Below, piece by piece: positions 1-4,823 of a stretch of 6,526 bases of DNA. The stretch's first letter is position 1, and every line of letters starts with the position of its first letter. Source of the stretch: Solirubrobacterales bacterium (GTDB lineage: Bacteria > Actinomycetota > Thermoleophilia > Solirubrobacterales > Solirubrobacteraceae); contig JAPLCH010000157.1 of assembly GCA_026392325.1 (NCBI GenBank), positions 2,530-9,055 of the forward strand, in the 5' to 3' direction. The notes below the pieces were generated by a model, which did no database searches, was not told the DNA's origin, and worked only from the letters and a program-made list of their open reading frames with translations. Made by a program: the position numbers and the translations under genes.

Positions 1-732
1 GTAGCTGTTGTCCTGACCTGCGCCCAGCGTCAGCTTCGAGCCAGTAGCTCCGCCGATGTCGGAGCAGCCGGAGTTGGACTCCGTGCAGGACTCCCACTGG
101 TAAGCCTTGGTTGCACCTGCAGGCAGACCCTGCCACACACCCACCGTGGCAACACCGATCTTGTTGCTGGTGATGCTGGTAGTTGTCGGATCCGTGCTTG
201 CGAAGAATGTTACCTTCGCGCTTGGCTCTGACCAGCCGAGGTCAGGAGTCGCAGATGCCTCTGAACAAACATTGGCATCCTCGTTCAGCGGATCGAGGTA
301 GCAGGAGCGCTGACGCACGAGCAGCGTGTGGCCCACATCAGCCTTGGAAGCGTTGTACTTGGCTCCAGTTGCGCCACCGATAACTGTGTAAGCAGCACCG
401 TCGAAGCGGTACCACTTGTATGCGTATGTCACGAAAGGCTGAAGCAACATGTCAGTCGAACGGTTACGCCCAATCTGCGTCCCGATACCGAGGGCTGAGC
501 CCGAGGCCACGTTGGCAGCAGTCTGACCGCCGTACACCTTGAGGTTGTTGTTGCCGTCAAGAACGCCGCCGGAAAGGGCAGGCTTGCTGGCCGCGCTAAC
601 TGTACGGGGGGCAAGTGACGCAGACGCTGCAGCGGTTCCAACCGATGCTGCAAGCATTGCTACTGCCGTCGTCCCAACTGAGGCTGCGATCATTGCGACT
701 GATGACACCACGCCTAGCAATCTCCAAGTCAT
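1..732 (-). CDS. Secreted Ig-like repeat surface protein, 3' end outside window
   Basis: An open frame of 244 codons starts at an ATG (732-730) and runs off the left edge without a stop, so the C-terminus is missing. Residues 1 to about 39 form a long alanine/valine-rich signal sequence with likely cleavage near the AAASA stretch. Two modules follow: one at about 103-144 (YKWYRFDG, then GATGAKY, then ADVGHTLLVR) and a second starting at about 210 (YQWESC, CSDIGGATGSKL). This Y-x-W...GAT...Y...DVGHT pattern is that of bacterial Ig-like repeats found in large secreted or surface proteins of Actinomycetota. Cysteines at 144, 156, 216 and 223 could form disulfides, fitting an exported protein. 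There is no Shine-Dalgarno sequence; a -10-like TAGATT ends 6 bases before the ATG, so the mRNA is probably leaderless. The ligand and cell role are unknown. The full protein may be much longer and carry an anchor or a catalytic domain outside the window. Confidence 0.8.
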   Translation of the reverse strand, partial: MTWRLLGVVSSVAMIAASVGTTAVAMLAASVGTAAASASLAPRTVSAASKPALSGGVLDGNNNLKVYGGQTAANVASGSALGIGTQIGRNRSTDMLLQPFVTYAYKWYRFDGAAYTVIGGATGAKYNASKADVGHTLLVRQRSCYLDPLNEDANVCSEASATPDLGWSEPSAKVTFFASTDPTTTSITSNKIGVATVGVWQGLPAGATKAYQWESCTESNSGCSDIGGATGSKLTLGAGQDNSY

Positions 733-738
733 TGAAAG

Positions 739-744
739 AATCTA
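739..744 (-). promoter_or_regulatory. Predicted -10 box of a leaderless promoter for the Ig-like gene
   Basis: On the minus strand TAGATT (744-739) matches the TAnnnT -10 form and is separated by exactly 6 bases from the ATG at 732. Transcription would therefore start at or next to the start codon. No convincing -35 is visible 16-18 bases upstream. A second candidate, TAGAGT (749-744), would give a leader of a few bases. Confidence 0.4.
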
Positions 745-775
745 CTCTAATACGGTGTCGATGGACGTTGAGGTT

Positions 776-875
776 CGGCTGACATCCCATTTCTGTTGTA
801 CCCGTGGCGAACGGGCATTGTGCCCTACCGTTCAACAGTAGGGCCCAATGCAGATCCGTTTGGTTGAGTCAGCCG
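776..875. repeat. Nested inverted repeat in the divergent gap 733-932
   Basis: The 200-base gap between the divergent Ig-like and lipoprotein genes holds a layered palindrome. The inner arms 815-828 and 838-851 pair over 14 positions with one mismatch (T821/C845) and leave a 9-base loop. Below a 4-base bulge (852-855), 808-814 pairs with 856-862 (CGAACGG with CCGTTTG, one G-T wobble). The outer arms 776-783 and 868-875 (CGGCTGAC and GTCAGCCG) pair perfectly over 8 bases. It could form a strong RNA hairpin or a DNA cruciform. Its job is unknown: it lies upstream of both genes, where a terminator is not needed for either one. Outside it, the gap holds only the predicted promoters. Confidence 0.6.
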
Positions 876-917
876 TTAGGCGTTCTCGACGTGAAAAGCC
901 TCGCCTGCTCGTTCCTA

Positions 918-923
918 TAGACT
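918..923 (+). promoter_or_regulatory. Predicted -10 box for the lipoprotein gene
   Basis: TAGACT at 918-923 lies 9 bases before the ATG at 933, so transcription would begin within about three bases of the start codon. No Shine-Dalgarno sequence is present, which fits a leaderless or nearly leaderless message. No strong -35 is seen; GTGAAA (891-896) is a weak candidate. Confidence 0.35.
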
Positions 924-932
924 CGCGCGATC

Positions 933-1364
933 ATGCAACGCCGAACCGCTCTTCCTCCACTGTTTGCTGTCGTCCTTCTAGTTGGTGCAGTTGCCCTGGG
1001 CGGCTGCGGCGGGACCGATGCCGGGGCCACCAAGTCTGCGATCGGTGGTAACTGGAAGGGAACGCTCAATGGAAGTGGGTCGGTGACCTTCCAAGCGGAT
1101 GTCGACATCAACACTCTGCGAACGGGCTCGGTTTCCGGGACGGTGTACTTCCCGGGGATAGGTGGCTCGGGCGCCTGCTCGGGTGCACTGGTTTACGAGG
1201 GAATGAGCGGAAGCGAGTACCTGTTCAACGAGGACCTTGTGGCCCGGGCAAACCCTCAGTGCATCAAGCTTGGAAAGGTCAGGATCAGCTCCGCAGACGG
1301 CGGCAAAGCGATCAAATACGCTTGGAATTCAGGCAAGAACACGGCCGTGGGAATCCTCAAGTAG
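933..1364 (+). CDS. Small secreted lipoprotein with a predicted beta-rich domain
   Basis: The protein has 143 residues. Its N-terminus has two arginines, a hydrophobic stretch at about 10-22, and the lipobox LGGC at 22-25. Cys25 should therefore be lipid-modified and the mature protein held on the outer face of the membrane. The remaining part, about 38-143, begins GNWKGTL and alternates short strands with a Cys82/Cys110 pair that could form a disulfide. The order 'W-x-G-T ... G-x-V-x-Y-P ... C-x-G-x-L ... E ... C ... G ... Y-x-W' resembles, from memory, a small domain seen in actinobacterial lipoproteins and in the extracellular parts of some Ser/Thr kinases; this is similarity of pattern, not a verified family. 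The ATG is chosen because it begins just before the signal peptide and sits behind a TAnnnT box. It is divergent from the Ig-like gene and followed by a hairpin, so it is probably transcribed alone. Its function is unknown. Confidence 0.85.
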   Translation: MQRRTALPPLFAVVLLVGAVALGGCGGTDAGATKSAIGGNWKGTLNGSGSVTFQADVDINTLRTGSVSGTVYFPGIGGSGACSGALVYEGMSGSEYLFNEDLVARANPQCIKLGKVRISSADGGKAIKYAWNSGKNTAVGILK

Positions 1365-1374
1365 GCAGGCTGTG

Positions 1375-1393
1375 GGTTGGCCGGCCGCCGACC
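1375..1393 (+). terminator. Terminator-like hairpin after the lipoprotein gene
   Basis: GGTTGGC (1375-1381) pairs with GCCGACC (1387-1393), including one G-T wobble, around a 5-base loop. It begins 10 bases after the TAG stop. No run of T follows, so this is a GC-rich hairpin without the classical tail. The rest of the gap to 1539 shows only a weak 4-bp hairpin near 1516-1530, downstream of marR. Confidence 0.45.
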
Positions 1394-1539
1394 AAGGTCC
1401 AGAAGCAATGGATGGTGAGGCGGACTGACCGAAGAGTTCGCGGCTGGTTGGAACCGACCCAGTGACAGGCGATTCGCGGTGGTTGCCCTCGGTTTACTAC
1501 CTGTAGTTCGAGTCGCCAAGGAACGGCGTCTGCCCGCGC

Positions 1540-2034
1540 TCAGCAGTTAGGCGGTTCGGACTCCATCAGCTTCTTGCAGATTGAGCTGACGGTGTCGCGC
1601 TCATCCGTGGTGAGCCGCGACCAGAAGCGCTCTTCGACTTGGGCGAGGATTCGAGGAGCCGCCTCGGCTAGAAGGTCGAGTCCTTCGGGAGTCACTGTCA
1701 CGCTGACCTCAGTAGATGAGCTGCGCGTGCGTTCGACAAGTGAACGCTGTTCCAGCCGGTCTACTAGACGGGTGAGCGTGCTGGGACTTCTCGAAACGGA
1801 GCGAGCCAAAGATGCCATTCGCATGCAGCGGTCGTCGGCGGACGCCAGGTGAAGGAGGGCGTCCACGTCCGTGTAGCCGACCTTGAGGTTCTGTTGCAGG
1901 TCGGCGTCGACTTGGGCGATGACGTCGCCGGCGGCGCGTCGGAAGTTGTTCCAGGCGTCCCGGTCGGCTTCGGGGCGGGCGAGCCATGTGCTCCTGGCTG
2001 AGGGCCGTACGGTCATTGGGTCAGTATTGCCCAT
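1540..2034 (-). CDS. MarR-family transcriptional regulator
   Basis: The protein has 164 residues, a normal MarR length. After an N-terminal helical dimerisation part, residues about 73-97 give the helix-turn-helix (MASLARSVSRSPSTLTRLVDRL pattern), with the recognition helix at about 83-97. A wing follows at about 99-115, ending in the typical V-T-P-E-G. A C-terminal helix pair completes the dimer interface. Such proteins usually repress a divergent operon and their own gene until a small ligand or oxidation releases them. The start at 2034 is preferred because AGGTGA (2047-2042) lies 7 bases upstream; an internal ATG at 2016 has no ribosome site. The wing carries SSSTE where MarR proteins usually have an Asp-x-Arg, which may alter DNA contacts. 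Cysteines at 70, 153 and 164 are possible redox sensors, but none sits at the classical OhrR N-terminal position. The gene is divergent from the nmrA-like pair, its probable target. Confidence 0.9.
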   Translation of the reverse strand: MGNTDPMTVRPSARSTWLARPEADRDAWNNFRRAAGDVIAQVDADLQQNLKVGYTDVDALLHLASADDRCMRMASLARSVSRSPSTLTRLVDRLEQRSLVERTRSSSTEVSVTVTPEGLDLLAEAAPRILAQVEERFWSRLTTDERDTVSSICKKLMESEPPNC

Positions 2035-2082
2035 GCAACAGTCACCTGCTACCTTGCACGTGGAGTCGCATTGCACGTACAA
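2027..2082. promoter_or_regulatory. Candidate MarR operator cluster in the divergent control region
   Basis: Three related sites occur. TTGC-CCAT-GCAA (2027-2038) is a perfect 4+4 palindrome that spans the marR start codon. TTGCACGT (2054-2061) is a half site. TTGC-ACGT-ACAA (2071-2082) is the same layout with 10 of 12 symmetric positions. The last two are direct copies of TTGCACGT, 17 bases apart. Short palindromes of this size in a gap between marR and a divergent operon are the usual MarR binding pattern. The assignment to this protein is an inference. Confidence 0.55.
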
Positions 2083-2083
2083 C
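2054..2083 (+). promoter_or_regulatory. Predicted promoter of the nmrA-like operon
   Basis: TTGCAC (2054-2059) as -35 and TACAAC (2078-2083) as -10 are 18 bases apart. Transcription would start near 2090, directly followed by the ribosome site GAGAGG (2087-2092). Both boxes overlap the candidate operator copies, so a bound MarR dimer would block polymerase. Confidence 0.45.
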
Positions 2084-2100
2084 ATCGAGAGGAACCCCGA

Positions 2101-3003
2101 ATGTCAGATATCCGTCCCGTAATAGCCGTCATCGGCGCAACAGGCGCCCAAGGTGGAGGCGTAGTGCGCGCGCTGGTGGACGGAGGTGCGTTCCGAGTAC
2201 GTGCGATCACGCGCACCCCAGATGCCTACACAGGACCGGCCGATGAGGTTCGCGGCGCGGACACTAGCGATGTAGACAGTCTGAAAGCAGCCTTTGAGGG
2301 TGCGCACGGTGTCTTCGCCGTATCGAACTTCACTGACACCGGAACCGATGAGGTGACCCAGGGCCGTAACGCCGTCGAAGCAGCCGTTAGCGCCGGTGTC
2401 AGCCACTTCATCTGGTCAACCCTTCCCAACGTGGAGGAGCTGAGCGCCGGCAAGTTCGACGTGCCGCACTTCACGAACAAGGCCAAGGTGGACGAACTCG
2501 TCCGCGCTGCAGGCTTCGACGCCTACACGTTCGTTGAGGCGCCCTTCTACTTCGAGAACTTCCTTACGGTTCTGGCCCCGCAGCCGCTTCAGGACGGCAG
2601 CACAGGCTGGGCGTTGCCGATCCCCGCTGATGCGCGAGTCATCCATGCCGGGTCCATTGCCGACCTTGGGGGTGTAGTAGCCGGAGCGTTTGACCATCCC
2701 GAGACGGTTGGTTCCGGAGAGTACCTCTCGTCTGCTGCCGCACTGGTGAGCTTCGATGATTTTGCAGAGACGCTCCGAGGCCAAGGCCATTCGCTTGCGA
2801 CTATGCAAGTGCCCCCAGAGGTATACGGAGGCTTCTACCCGGGCGCCGGGGAGATCGCCCAGATGATGCTGTTCTGGACTGAACACACATACCTCGGACC
2901 TGAGGGCGAGGACGCGATTTCCGCTGCCCGTGCAGTAGCCACCTTCGCTCCGACATCGTTCGCAGACTGGGCAGCTGAACATATGCCTGCTGTCAGTTCC
3001 TGA
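2101..3003 (+). CDS. NmrA-like NAD(P)-binding protein (atypical SDR family)
   Basis: The protein has 300 residues, the usual length for NmrA/HSCARG-type atypical short-chain dehydrogenase relatives. Residues 7-20 form the first strand and the glycine loop GATGAQGGG (12-20) that binds the dinucleotide. Arg38, at the end of the second strand, favours NADP(H). Residues 123-133 (HFTNKAKVDEL) match the lysine-containing helix of the family, and EAPFYFENF (147-154) matches the following conserved strand and Asn. The family includes NADP sensors and quinone or isoflavone reductase-like enzymes; which role applies here is not visible. The ATG at 2101 is chosen over an in-frame TTG at 2071 because GAGAGG lies 8 bases before it, and because the TTG would sit inside the predicted promoter. 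The gene is first in a two-gene operon, followed after 25 bases by a muconolactone-isomerase-like gene, and is probably repressed by the divergent MarR. Confidence 0.9.
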   Translation: MSDIRPVIAVIGATGAQGGGVVRALVDGGAFRVRAITRTPDAYTGPADEVRGADTSDVDSLKAAFEGAHGVFAVSNFTDTGTDEVTQGRNAVEAAVSAGVSHFIWSTLPNVEELSAGKFDVPHFTNKAKVDELVRAAGFDAYTFVEAPFYFENFLTVLAPQPLQDGSTGWALPIPADARVIHAGSIADLGGVVAGAFDHPETVGSGEYLSSAAALVSFDDFAETLRGQGHSLATMQVPPEVYGGFYPGAGEIAQMMLFWTEHTYLGPEGEDAISAARAVATFAPTSFADWAAEHMPAVSS

Positions 3004-3028
3004 CTTCAACCAATAAGGGAGACAACCA

Positions 3029-3355
3029 ATGACAACCTTCATCGTGATGGCGAGCTTCTCGCCCGAAACGGATCTGCCCCAGATGCGCGCCGTGATCGCT
3101 GAGGAGGTCGCCCAGGTTCAGGCATTGCGCTCCGAAGGACGCCTAGGCGCAGTGCATGTCTCGGGCGGCAAGGGCCGCGTCTTCATCGAAGTGCTCGCTG
3201 ACGACGAGGAAGAGGCGAAGGCCACGGTCGAGACCCTGCCGATGGCAAAGTGGTGGGAGATTGAAGTCTTCCCCACTCAAGATTCGCCGAAGGGCAGCGG
3301 CCAAAGAACTCAACTGCCTGCAGCTGGGTGGCGCCCTTTCAGACCGCCGCGTTGA
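3029..3355 (+). CDS. Small muconolactone-isomerase-like protein
   Basis: The protein has 108 residues. Residues 3-10 and about 40-57 give beta strands, 16-36 and 59-70 give helices, and LPMAKWWEIEV (70-80) resembles the 'LPLFPYMDIEV' end of muconolactone delta-isomerase. This suggests the ferredoxin-like dimeric alpha/beta-barrel fold that also holds YCII-like proteins. Members act as small isomerases or bind aromatic or quinone-like compounds; the substrate here is unknown. The start has AAGGGAGA (3015-3022) 6 bases upstream. The gene follows the nmrA-like gene by 25 bases with no terminator between, so the two should be co-transcribed. The last 25 or so residues (after FPTQD) are rich in Pro, Arg and Gly and exceed the usual length of about 90-97; they may be a true extension or the result of a late frameshift. 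Confidence 0.8.
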   Translation: MTTFIVMASFSPETDLPQMRAVIAEEVAQVQALRSEGRLGAVHVSGGKGRVFIEVLADDEEEAKATVETLPMAKWWEIEVFPTQDSPKGSGQRTQLPAAGWRPFRPPR

Positions 3356-3379
3356 CGGGCGATCTCCTGAATACCGCTT

Positions 3380-3408
3380 CGCCGCGAGCTTGACGGCGGC
3401 TCGCGGCG
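3380..3408. terminator. Bidirectional terminator-like hairpin between convergent genes
   Basis: CGCCGCGAGC (3380-3389) and GCTCGCGGCG (3399-3408) are a perfect 10-bp inverted repeat with a 9-base loop. It lies 24 bases after the stop of the isomerase-like gene and 16 bases beyond the stop of the convergent secreted-protein gene, so it can serve both. No T-run flanks it on either strand. Confidence 0.65.
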
Positions 3409-3424
3409 TAACGATGTGCGTGTT

Positions 3425-4090
3425 CTAGCTCGCGCGGGTAACTGTCTTACGCAGCAGAATTGTGTTGTCAGTAACGAGGTTGTCGCCCCAGATGAAAGTG
3501 GCCTTGCCCCAGTTCATCGTTGAAAACCCGGTGAGGTGTGGCTGAACTTGGGCCACTGTGTAGAGCTTCGCGGCCGGCCATTTTGAAGTCGTAGAGGTTG
3601 TCGTCCAGTTTGTTGGCGCGGGCGTATTAATGACTTTGCATGTCGTCGGGTCAGCCAGACACTTCGGAAGATCCGTCGGTCCGTGAGAGATCGTCTTCGC
3701 TTTCCAGCCAATTCCGGTGACCACGCCATTGGAGAATTGAGCTATCAAACCGCCGTCGCCTACCCTTGTGTTGTTGTACTCAAGGCCAGTCAGCGGGTCG
3801 GCGTAGTCTTTTGCCTTGAACGCGAAAGTCATCGGATAGCTCGCACGGAAGCTGACGTTGACGGCGTTGAATGGGGTGAAGAGGATCGGGTCCGATGCGA
3901 CTTTCTTGCCGTTGACGTAAAGCTCAAAGCTGTTGTCTCCGAAGACCAGGCCAGTGACGGTCACTGTCTTTGCTGTCGCCGCTTCAGCTTGCGGAGCAGA
4001 CCCAAAGATGGCAAGCAGAGTGATTGTCAGAGCAGCTAGGCGCAGAGGAGCAGCGGTAAGGCTGTTCCTTGGGGGGTGCGATGTGAACAC
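3425..4090 (-). CDS. Secreted protein of unknown function with a GTG start inside a palindrome
   Basis: From the GTG at 4090 the protein has 221 residues. Residues 1-39 form a signal peptide: basic region to about 17, hydrophobic LAALTITLLAIFG at 18-30, and likely cleavage after AEA (37). The mature part is predicted to be beta-rich: VTVTGLVFGDNSFELYVNGKKV (residues 42-64) is followed by a segment with GDGGLIAQF (111-119), and the C-terminus has WGKATFIWGDNLVTDNTILLR (194-214). The 'DNxxxLYVNGK ... W..A.FIWG..L..DN..L.R' arrangement recalls sandwich domains that hold sugars or other ligands, but I cannot name the family. Cys144 and Cys151 may pair. The GTG start is chosen because AAAGGAG (4101-4095) precedes it and because upstream in-frame starts (4129, 4195) lie in or before the predicted promoter. 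The 4-base spacing to the ribosome site is short. The gene is the last of the minus-strand block, with its own promoter. Confidence 0.75.
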   Translation of the reverse strand: MFTSHPPRNSLTAAPLRLAALTITLLAIFGSAPQAEAATAKTVTVTGLVFGDNSFELYVNGKKVASDPILFTPFNAVNVSFRASYPMTFAFKAKDYADPLTGLEYNNTRVGDGGLIAQFSNGVVTGIGWKAKTISHGPTDLPKCLADPTTCKVINTPAPTNWTTTSTTSKWPAAKLYTVAQVQPHLTGFSTMNWGKATFIWGDNLVTDNTILLRKTVTRAS

Positions 4091-4101
4091 ATCGCTCCTT
4101 T
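4078..4101 (-). promoter_or_regulatory. Ribosome site plus 18-bp palindrome that contains the GTG start
   Basis: On the minus strand AAAGGAG (4101-4095) is the ribosome site. It runs directly into GCGATGTG-TT-CACATCGC (4095-4078), a palindrome with two perfect 8-base arms. The GTG start codon (4090-4088) is the end of the left arm. The site could be a repressor operator placed at the start of the gene, or an RNA hairpin that hides the start codon. The 2-base centre would have to open by one pair to form an RNA loop. Confidence 0.6.
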
Positions 4102-4108
4102 CGATAAT

Positions 4109-4126
4109 GAGGCGGTTACGCGCCTC
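4109..4126 (-). promoter_or_regulatory. Leader hairpin just upstream of the ribosome site
   Basis: GAGGCG (4126-4121 on the minus strand) pairs with CGCCTC (4114-4109) around a 6-base loop. It ends 7 bases before AAAGGAG. Together with the palindrome at 4078-4095 it places one hairpin on each side of the ribosome site. The predicted transcription start near 4124 falls at the foot of this hairpin, so it may be only partly transcribed. Confidence 0.4.
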
Positions 4127-4130
4127 CATG

Positions 4131-4159
4131 AGTCTTGGGGCACCCTCTCGTTCTGTCAG
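4131..4159 (-). promoter_or_regulatory. Predicted promoter of the secreted unknown gene
   Basis: CTGACA (4159-4154) and AAGACT (4136-4131) are spaced by 17 bases on the minus strand. The -35 matches TTGACA at 5 of 6 positions; the -10 is weaker. It supports translation from 4090 rather than from the ATG at 4129, which would be at or before the transcription start. Confidence 0.4.
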
Positions 4160-4228
4160 GAAAGAAGCAGTAAATGGTGGGACAAAGCGGGCCAAAGCCA
4201 GATGTCATGGGTGCGGCGAGGGGCCTGG

Positions 4229-4244
4229 GTGCTACGGATAGCAC
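4229..4244 (-). terminator. Terminator-like hairpin after the MFS fragment
   Basis: GTGCTA and TAGCAC form a perfect 6-bp stem with a 4-base loop, about 28 bases beyond the MFS stop codon on the minus strand. No T-run follows. Confidence 0.4.
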
Positions 4245-4272
4245 TGAGTCAGACCGGAAGTGCCTCTTAGGG

Positions 4273-4773
4273 TCAGGCAGGGTCAACAGCAGGAGCTACC
4301 GGGGTGCTTGAGCCTCGAACCAAACCTGCAATCGCGACGATCACCCACAGCAGGAAGGCAAGACCCGAGAAGACGAGTGCGAGAAGTACAACGCCGCTCC
4401 ATTGATTGCTCTCCCACGCAAGGCCGGCCCCAGCGGAACCGATTGCCCCACCGAGGAAGTAGCAGACCATGTAGCTGGTGTTGATGCGCGAGCGAGCAGC
4501 TGGATCAATGCCGAAGATCACCTGCTGATTTTGGATGTGTACCGCGTTGATTGCGAGATCGGCAAAGATGATGGCCGCAATCAAGGCAATGATTTCATGC
4601 GAACCGACGTCCAGCAGCGCAACCGAAACAACGAGGAGGAGCAAGCCTCCACCGGTGACGCGATGCTCCCAGCCCCGGTCAGCAAGACGGCCGCTGAAGG
4701 CTGCCGCCAGTGCACCGGCCACTCCGAACAAGCTGAACAGGCCGATTGTCGCTGCCGAGAAGTTGTAGGGCGG
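4273..4773 (-). pseudogene. MFS transporter fragment (C-terminal part only), YnfM-like
   Basis: About 166 codons match the end of a major facilitator superfamily drug or metabolite exporter whose full length would be near 400. Recognisable sequence begins at PPYNFSAATIGLF (4773), 14 codons before the TTG at 4731, so that TTG is not a true start. Visible parts are a membrane segment, the motif-A-like loop GRLADRG, two more segments, and a stretch with HIQNQ, then DPAARSRINTSYMVCYFLGG, followed by the last two segments. The loop and 'RSRINT..YM..YFLGG' pattern are typical of the YnfM-like group. An in-frame TGA lies at 4806-4804, and the sequence between it and 4773 does not look like a transporter. 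There is no room for the missing seven segments: the DUF3089 gene stop is at 4824. The gene has therefore lost its 5' half by deletion or rearrangement, or the assembly is chimeric here. Without the N-terminal bundle it should not transport. Confidence 0.8.
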
Positions 4774-4780
4774 ACGCCGT

Positions 4781-4814
4781 TGCCGCGAAGCGGCAGGACT
4801 AGGTCAGCCCTGCC
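4781..4814 (-). terminator. Overlapping hairpins after the DUF3089 hydrolase gene
   Basis: Two stems share bases. GGCAGG (4814-4809) can pair with CCTGCC (4797-4792), with an 11-base loop. TGCCGC (4795-4790) can pair with GCGGCA (4786-4781), with a 3-base loop. They cannot form together because both use 4792-4795. The second, compact stem is the likelier terminator of the hydrolase gene, whose stop is at 4824. The MFS remnant starts right behind it. Confidence 0.45.
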
Positions 4815-4823
4815 TGTAAGCGC

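Noticed and set aside
868..881. GTTAGGC at 875-881, and again at 1546-1552, resembling the end of an integron attC site
   Set aside because: The matching RYYYAAC partner (GCCTAAC) is missing at the expected distance on the left of both. There is no integrase gene, and the genes lie on alternating strands with promoters of their own.
2071..2100. Upstream TTG start for the nmrA-like gene
   Set aside because: It would add ten residues before the normal MSDIRPVIAVIG start, lacks a ribosome site and lies inside the predicted promoter and operator.
2416..3042. 208-residue open frame on the minus strand opposite the nmrA-like gene
   Set aside because: It is a shadow of a strong coding frame, with Cys- and Arg-rich composition, no recognisable motif and no ribosome site.
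3156..3428. Alternative plus-strand frame overlapping the end of the isomerase-like gene
   Set aside because: Its early part is a shadow, and its tail runs through the 10-bp terminator hairpin. It could at most be a shifted tail, which the sequence cannot prove.
4091..4195. Longer N-terminus for the secreted unknown protein (starts at 4195 or 4129)
   Set aside because: These would place 13-35 polar residues before the signal peptide, have no well-spaced ribosome site and overlap the predicted promoter.
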